Below, piece by piece: positions 58,144 through 64,000 of a stretch of 64,000 bases of DNA (position 1 is the first letter of the stretch; each line of letters starts with the position of its first letter). This DNA comes from Myxococcota bacterium. GTDB taxonomy: Bacteria; Myxococcota; XYA12-FULL-58-9; JALHOP01. Location of the stretch: the NCBI GenBank assembly GCA_022842935.1, contig JALHOP010000011.1, forward strand, positions 1-64,000, in the 5' to 3' direction. Position numbers and translations under genes: made by a program. Below the pieces are notes generated by a model, which saw only the letters and a program-made list of their open reading frames with translations, made no database searches and was not told the origin of the DNA.

Positions 58144-58551
58144 TCAAGCCAGTGACTTACGGGGCTGGACCTCGCACGCGTCGGTACACCGCCCCGTCAA
58201 ACGCAAACGATTCTTGGCAAACAGCGTGTAGGCAAGGTCGAGGATCGACGCGATACCGGGCCATCGCGAAACAGCAACGAGCTTCTCGAAGCCAACCGCG
58301 GCGTAGAGGCGTCGAAACACCTCGACGCCTTCGACAAGGCTGCCGTTGGGGAGGCGTCCGTGAATGCGCTCCATCAACGCAGTGAAAGACAATCCGACAG
58401 TGTCGGGCTCGAACTCGGGAACGGCAATGTCGGTGAAGCGTATGCGTTGCCGCTGTCCGTCCATCCGCTTGAGCATGTTGATCTCGCGCATGCACAGCGG
58501 GCAAGCTCCGTCATAGAAGACTTCGATGTCCCACGGAGGTTGAGCGTTCAT
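58144..58551 (-). CDS. DCC-family thiol-disulfide protein (DUF393)
   Basis: 135 aa. Starts [20 protein letters not shown], placing the DCC motif (DGxCPLC) near residue 14-20, then [11 protein letters not shown] and FTDIAVPEF. The rest shows [36 protein letters not shown] and [16 protein letters not shown] as in the family. These are putative thioredoxin-like oxidoreductases. Overlaps ribA by 4 bases (ATGA), so the pair is one operon. Confidence 0.85.
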   Translation of the reverse strand: MNAQPPWDIEVFYDGACPLCMREINMLKRMDGQRQRIRFTDIAVPEFEPDTVGLSFTALMERIHGRLPNGSLVEGVEVFRRLYAAVGFEKLVAVSRWPGIASILDLAYTLFAKNRLRLTGRCTDACEVQPRKSLA

Positions 58552-59198
58552 GCGCTAGCCCCCGTGCTCACCTCGCCGTCGATCTCGAGGAGGTGCCCCG
58601 ATCGCGCGGCCTTGGTGGCGAGATAGCGGCGATTGTGCGGATTCGCGGCGATCTGGATAGGCATGCGCTGGCGAACGACGATGCCCTCACGCTCGAGCTT
58701 GCGCACCTTGTCGGGGTTGTTGGTCATCAAGCAGATACTCCGAACGCCGAGGGCGCGAAGCATAGCGGCCGCGATGGTGTAGTCACGCTGGTCGTCTTGA
58801 AAGCCGAGCGCGAGATTGGCCTCGACGGTGTCCATGCCTTGCTCTTGCAAACGATAGGCGCGGATTTTGTTGGTTAGACCAATGCCACGACCCTCTTGGC
58901 GCATGTAGAGCACGATGCCACGCGGCAGGGAGCCGACGTGGCGCAGGGATCGCTCGAGCTGCAGACGACAGTCGCAGCGCAAGGAGCCCATGACGTCCCC
59001 GGTCAAGCACTCGGAGTGGACGCGCGTGACGACGTCGTGCGCCCCGAAGACATCTTTGTGCACCATCGCGAGGTGTTCTTTACCGTCGCGATTGTTCGAG
59101 AACACGAAGATACGGAAGTCACCGAACTCGGACGGCAAAGCCGCCTCGCTTTCGATGGAAACGCGGAGTGGCTCGAGCTCGGGGAGGCTGGATCGCAT
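58548..59198 (-). CDS. ribA: GTP cyclohydrolase II
   Basis: 216 aa, close to the stand-alone RibA size (about 200). Zinc cysteines and loop [20 protein letters not shown] (Cys at about 64, 75 and 77), catalytic [16 protein letters not shown] with Tyr, then [20 protein letters not shown] and [18 protein letters not shown], all normal. It opens GTP to the first riboflavin intermediate. The start has AAAGGGA upstream. First gene of a leftward set with the DCC protein; the promoter lies in the 96-bp gap shared with the CarH-like regulator, so flavin supply may be light- or B12-controlled. Confidence 0.92.
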   Translation of the reverse strand: MRSSLPELEPLRVSIESEAALPSEFGDFRIFVFSNNRDGKEHLAMVHKDVFGAHDVVTRVHSECLTGDVMGSLRCDCRLQLERSLRHVGSLPRGIVLYMRQEGRGIGLTNKIRAYRLQEQGMDTVEANLALGFQDDQRDYTIAAAMLRALGVRSICLMTNNPDKVRKLEREGIVVRQRMPIQIAANPHNRRYLATKAARSGHLLEIDGEVSTGASA

Positions 59199-59260
59199 GA
59201 GAGGTCCCTTTCGTTGCTTACAGGACGTTTCTGACCGGGGGCGATTGTCTCTTGCTTTTC

Positions 59261-59293
59261 TCTAACTTCTATCTAAATAATATCTAACAAGCC
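59261..59293 (+). repeat. Three tandem 11-bp direct repeats (probable CarH-type operator)
   Basis: Units TCTAACTTCTA (59261), TCTAAATAATA (59272) and TCTAACAAGCC (59283) repeat TCTAA at exactly 11-bp steps, ending 1 base before the regulator's ATG. A weaker fourth (TCTTGCTTTTC, 59250) extends the series upstream. This is the only strongly AT-rich segment nearby. Thermus CarH is known to bind tandem direct repeats of 11 bp as a tetramer. Inference: autoregulation and control of ribA on the other side. Confidence 0.7.
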
Positions 59294-59294
59294 A

Positions 59295-60254
59295 ATGGTC
59301 AAGCCCACAGACAAGAGACGCGACGCGAAGCCCGCCCCCGGCCACGGGAGCACCATTCGCGCGGTCGAGCTCGAGACGGGCATCTCGGCCATGACCTTGC
59401 GCGATTGGGAACGGCGATTCGGATTTCCCGCTCCAGAACGGCGTCCGGGAAGTGATCGGCGGCTCTATTCGGGAGCCGACGTCGCGCGTTTGAAGCTCGT
59501 CAAACAAGCCCTCGCGCAGGGTTACCGCGTCGGTGACGTCATCACGAAGAGCAACGATGAGCTCGAGAGTATTGGCACCACCCGGCGCCTCTCGACGCTG
59601 CGGCCGGCACCGGACCTCGCGCGCGACGGTGGTTTCGACGCCTTGCTCACCCTGCTCGCCCGCGAACGAACGGAAGAGTTCGAGGCGGAGATTCGTCTTG
59701 CGGCCGCCACCTACGACCCGCGCCGCTTCGTGACCGATTTCGCTCATCCCTTGATGGTGGCTGTTGGGAAGGCTTGGGTGGACGCCCAGATCTCGGTGCG
59801 ACACGAGCACCTCGCGAGCGAGTGCTTGATGACCGCGATGCGTCAGCTCTACGCGGTGCTGCAACCCGCCGGCACGCGTCCGGTCGTGCTTCTCGGCACG
59901 CTCCCTGATGAGCCCTATTCGCTGCCGCTCTTGTTCGTCGCTCTCTACTTGTCGACACTCGGCGCCAAGACACGCCTCATCGGCGGAAATACGCCAGCAA
60001 GCGAGCTCGTCGATGCCGCGGTGGCGATGCGGGTCGATGTCGTTGGGGTGAGCGTCAGCCCGCAGATCGATCGCGCTGTGGTCCGACGCGACCTGCGGCA
60101 ACTTCGAGAGACTCTGCCTGCGTCGGTTGCGCTGTGGGTCGGGGGCGCGGGCGCGAAACACCTGGCCCTATCACGCGAGGTCGCCGAGACAGTGACGAGC
60201 TGGGATGAGATCGACATGCGCGTCACCGCGTTGCGCGGACGCCGGGCCTCGTAA
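59295..60254 (+). CDS. CarH-like MerR-family regulator with B12-binding domain
   Basis: 319 aa. N-terminal MerR winged helix (about 18-90): IRAVELETGISAMTLRDWER, RRLYSGADVARLKLVKQALA. Helical bundle at about 110-195 contains W161-x9-E171-H172 (WVDAQISVRHEH), the signature of adenosylcobalamin photoreceptors. The C-terminal Rossmann-like domain (about 197-319) has LYLSTLGAKTRLIGGNTP and SVSPQIDR. The usual DxHxxG motif, whose His ligates cobalt from below, reads PDEPYSLP here, with no His. So light-sensing by the classical mechanism is uncertain; it may bind B12 base-on, or be a light-independent relative. Divergent from ribA. Confidence 0.88.
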   Translation: MVKPTDKRRDAKPAPGHGSTIRAVELETGISAMTLRDWERRFGFPAPERRPGSDRRLYSGADVARLKLVKQALAQGYRVGDVITKSNDELESIGTTRRLSTLRPAPDLARDGGFDALLTLLARERTEEFEAEIRLAAATYDPRRFVTDFAHPLMVAVGKAWVDAQISVRHEHLASECLMTAMRQLYAVLQPAGTRPVVLLGTLPDEPYSLPLLFVALYLSTLGAKTRLIGGNTPASELVDAAVAMRVDVVGVSVSPQIDRAVVRRDLRQLRETLPASVALWVGGAGAKHLALSREVAETVTSWDEIDMRVTALRGRRAS

Positions 60255-60261
60255 CGGCAAA

Positions 60262-60292
60262 GCCCCGCGGTCGCTTGCAGACCGCGGGGCTA
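60262..60292. terminator. Strong bidirectional terminator hairpin
   Basis: Perfect 12-bp stem AGCCCCGCGGTC / GACCGCGGGGCT with a 7-base loop (GCTTGCA), between the convergent CarH-like and katG genes. A short T-run (TTTGCCG) follows on the minus strand. Confidence 0.85.
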
Positions 60293-60305
60293 GCGCATCG
60301 AAACC

Positions 60306-63079
<2,774 letters not shown>

Positions 63080-63080
63080 G

Positions 63081-63106
63081 GTTGCGTAATAAGAATTATA
63101 CGCAAC
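63081..63106 (-). promoter_or_regulatory. PerR/Fur-type palindromic operator and promoter of perR-katG
   Basis: 26-bp palindrome with perfect 8-bp arms GTTGCGTA / TACGCAAC around an AT-rich centre (ATAAGAATTA). On the minus strand TATAAT (within GCGTATAATTC) is a good -10 box, leading to a start about 10 bases before the perR ATG. The operator overlaps this -10, consistent with repression by PerR of its own operon. Hypothetical for binding, but the symmetry is strong. Confidence 0.8.
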
Positions 63107-63121
63107 TAGGAATTAGTCCGA

Positions 63122-64000
63122 TCACGGTGCGGGGTCAAGATGCGACCGAGCCAAACCGCGAAAGACGCGCGTTTGCCCAATGCCCAGCACGTCGAAGCTG
63201 CCCTCGATAGGCAAGCCAGCAGCAAGCGCGACGGCGAGCTCACGGGGTGGCGCGTCGTAGTCCTCACCGGTGAGCTGAAATGTCCCGTAGTGCATGCCAA
63301 TCGACACCTGGGCTGCGAGCTCGCGATGCGCCTGAACCGCGTCGGCGGGGTCCATGTGGTAGGCGCGCATGCTACCGCGAGGCGCATATGCCCCAATCGG
63401 CAACATGGCGAGACTAACAGGTCCGTACCGTTCGCGAATTGCGACGAAATGGTCCGCAAAAGCGGTGTCACCGGCAAAATAGAACGCGCGGCCGTCGTGT
63501 CGCACGAGATAAGACCCCCAGAGGCTCCGGTCGTGGCTCCAGGGCGACCTGCCCGAGTTGTGCTGCGCTGGTGTAAAGGTAATCGCGTGCCCACGGACCT
63601 CGACGCTCTCCCACCAGTCGAGCTCGGTAACGTCAGCGATGCCATAGTCATCAAGCAGCTCGCGGTCACCAAGTGGCACCAGAAAACGCGGCTGATGCTG
63701 GGCCGCGAGCTCCCGCAAGGTCGGCAAGTCGAGATGATCGAAGTGATTGTGACTTACGAGAACGACGTCGATGCGCGGTAACTCCGCGATGGACACCGGG
63801 GGCGGGTGGGCGCGCTTCGGCCCCAGCCACCCGAATGGCCCCACGCGCGTCGACCACACGGGGTCGGTGAGCAGCGTCAACCCGGGGAGCCGCAGCAGCA
63901 TGGTGGCGTGATTCAGATGTGTGACCGCGACATCGGCGTCACCGAGCTCCGCGTGGAGGTCCGCGCCGACGACGACCGGGATCGGATCATCCGGCCAGGC
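63122..64000 (-). CDS. Metallo-beta-lactamase-fold hydrolase (NAPE-PLD-like), 5' partial
   Basis: Reads through the window edge; no start is seen within 64000. The readable part opens ADLHAELGDADVAVTHLNHA, then TMLLRLPGLTLLTDPVWSTR, and has the zinc motif SHNHFDHLDLPTL, the next ligand in WSHDRSLWGSYLV and FAGDTAFADHF, and HYGTFQLTGEDYD near the end. This is the NAPE-PLD/UlaG-like class of zinc hydrolases. Probably a phosphodiesterase or lactonase; substrate unknown. The stop is 43 bases before the perR start. Confidence 0.8.
   Translation of the reverse strand, partial: AWPDDPIPVVVGADLHAELGDADVAVTHLNHATMLLRLPGLTLLTDPVWSTRVGPFGWLGPKRAHPPPVSIAELPRIDVVLVSHNHFDHLDLPTLRELAAQHQPRFLVPLGDRELLDDYGIADVTELDWWESVEVRGHAITFTPAQHNSGRSPWSHDRSLWGSYLVRHDGRAFYFAGDTAFADHFVAIRERYGPVSLAMLPIGAYAPRGSMRAYHMDPADAVQAHRELAAQVSIGMHYGTFQLTGEDYDAPPRELAVALAAGLPIEGSFDVLGIGQTRVFRGLARSHLDPAP

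Noticed and set aside
59262-60161. Minus-strand frame antisense to the CarH-like gene
   Set aside because: Shadow of the MerR/B12 gene; no start or domain evidence.

Overview
The window is high-GC DNA (roughly 64% by eye), densely coded on both strands. It carries many histidine kinases, lipoproteins with Cys-rich CGNGVxEDGExCDGG modules, WG-repeat, TPR, PEGA, HEAT and ankyrin proteins, a CarH-like regulator and a divergent serpin. This mix fits a predatory or social Myxococcota (deltaproteobacterial-type) chromosome; genus cannot be read from the sequence. No rRNA, tRNA, CRISPR array or complete insertion sequence was seen.

Layout. 1-2.9 kb is a degenerate accessory patch: a 3'-truncated Old Yellow Enzyme gene, a Fic gene broken by a one-base frameshift, an orphan hairpin and a two-gene toxin-antitoxin-like pair (53-aa protein plus nucleotidyltransferase). 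2.9-7.5 kb holds an SRPBCC protein, a DoxX-like/DUF3419 pair and a PotABC-type ABC transporter without a binding protein. 7.6-13.5 kb has a GAF-PAS hybrid kinase, a membrane protein, a divergent serpin, a DUF2892 protein and an ECF sigma factor fused to its own zinc-finger anti-sigma domain. 13.5-22.7 kb is a leftward block of envelope signalling: hybrid kinase, parallel beta-helix lipoprotein, Ig-like beta-barrel protein, FecR-domain protein and a membrane kinase, the last three overlapping. 22.8-26.4 kb holds small and secreted proteins and a GreA/GreB-like factor. 26.5-31.8 kb is a SUKH-propeller / secreted protein / WG-repeat operon.

31.8-42.4 kb is a leftward block: CaiB-type CoA transferase, two Hsp70-like ATPases, DUF2760 protein, a Pro-rich protein and a STAND-type TPR ATPase. 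The first four are chained by 4-bp overlaps. 42.6-47.7 kb reads rightward: a DUF4175-like coiled-coil membrane protein and a gluzincin-TPR-PEGA protein. 47.7-56.6 kb holds a beta-helix lipoprotein, an ankyrin protein, a bestrophin-like fragment, an NTT-HEAT-cNMP fusion, an NleD/M91-like zinc protease and a YdeI-family protein.

56.6-64 kb is a photo-oxidative/oxidative stress neighbourhood: UbiB-like kinase with a coupled 42-aa membrane peptide, DCC thiol protein and ribA, diverging from a CarH-like B12/MerR regulator over three exact 11-bp direct repeats; then an exported KatG with PerR under a strong palindrome, and a metallo-beta-lactamase-fold hydrolase running off the end.

Across the window an octamer, GCTTTAGC (or its complement), recurs at least ten times against one or two expected, unexplained by any gene annotation.
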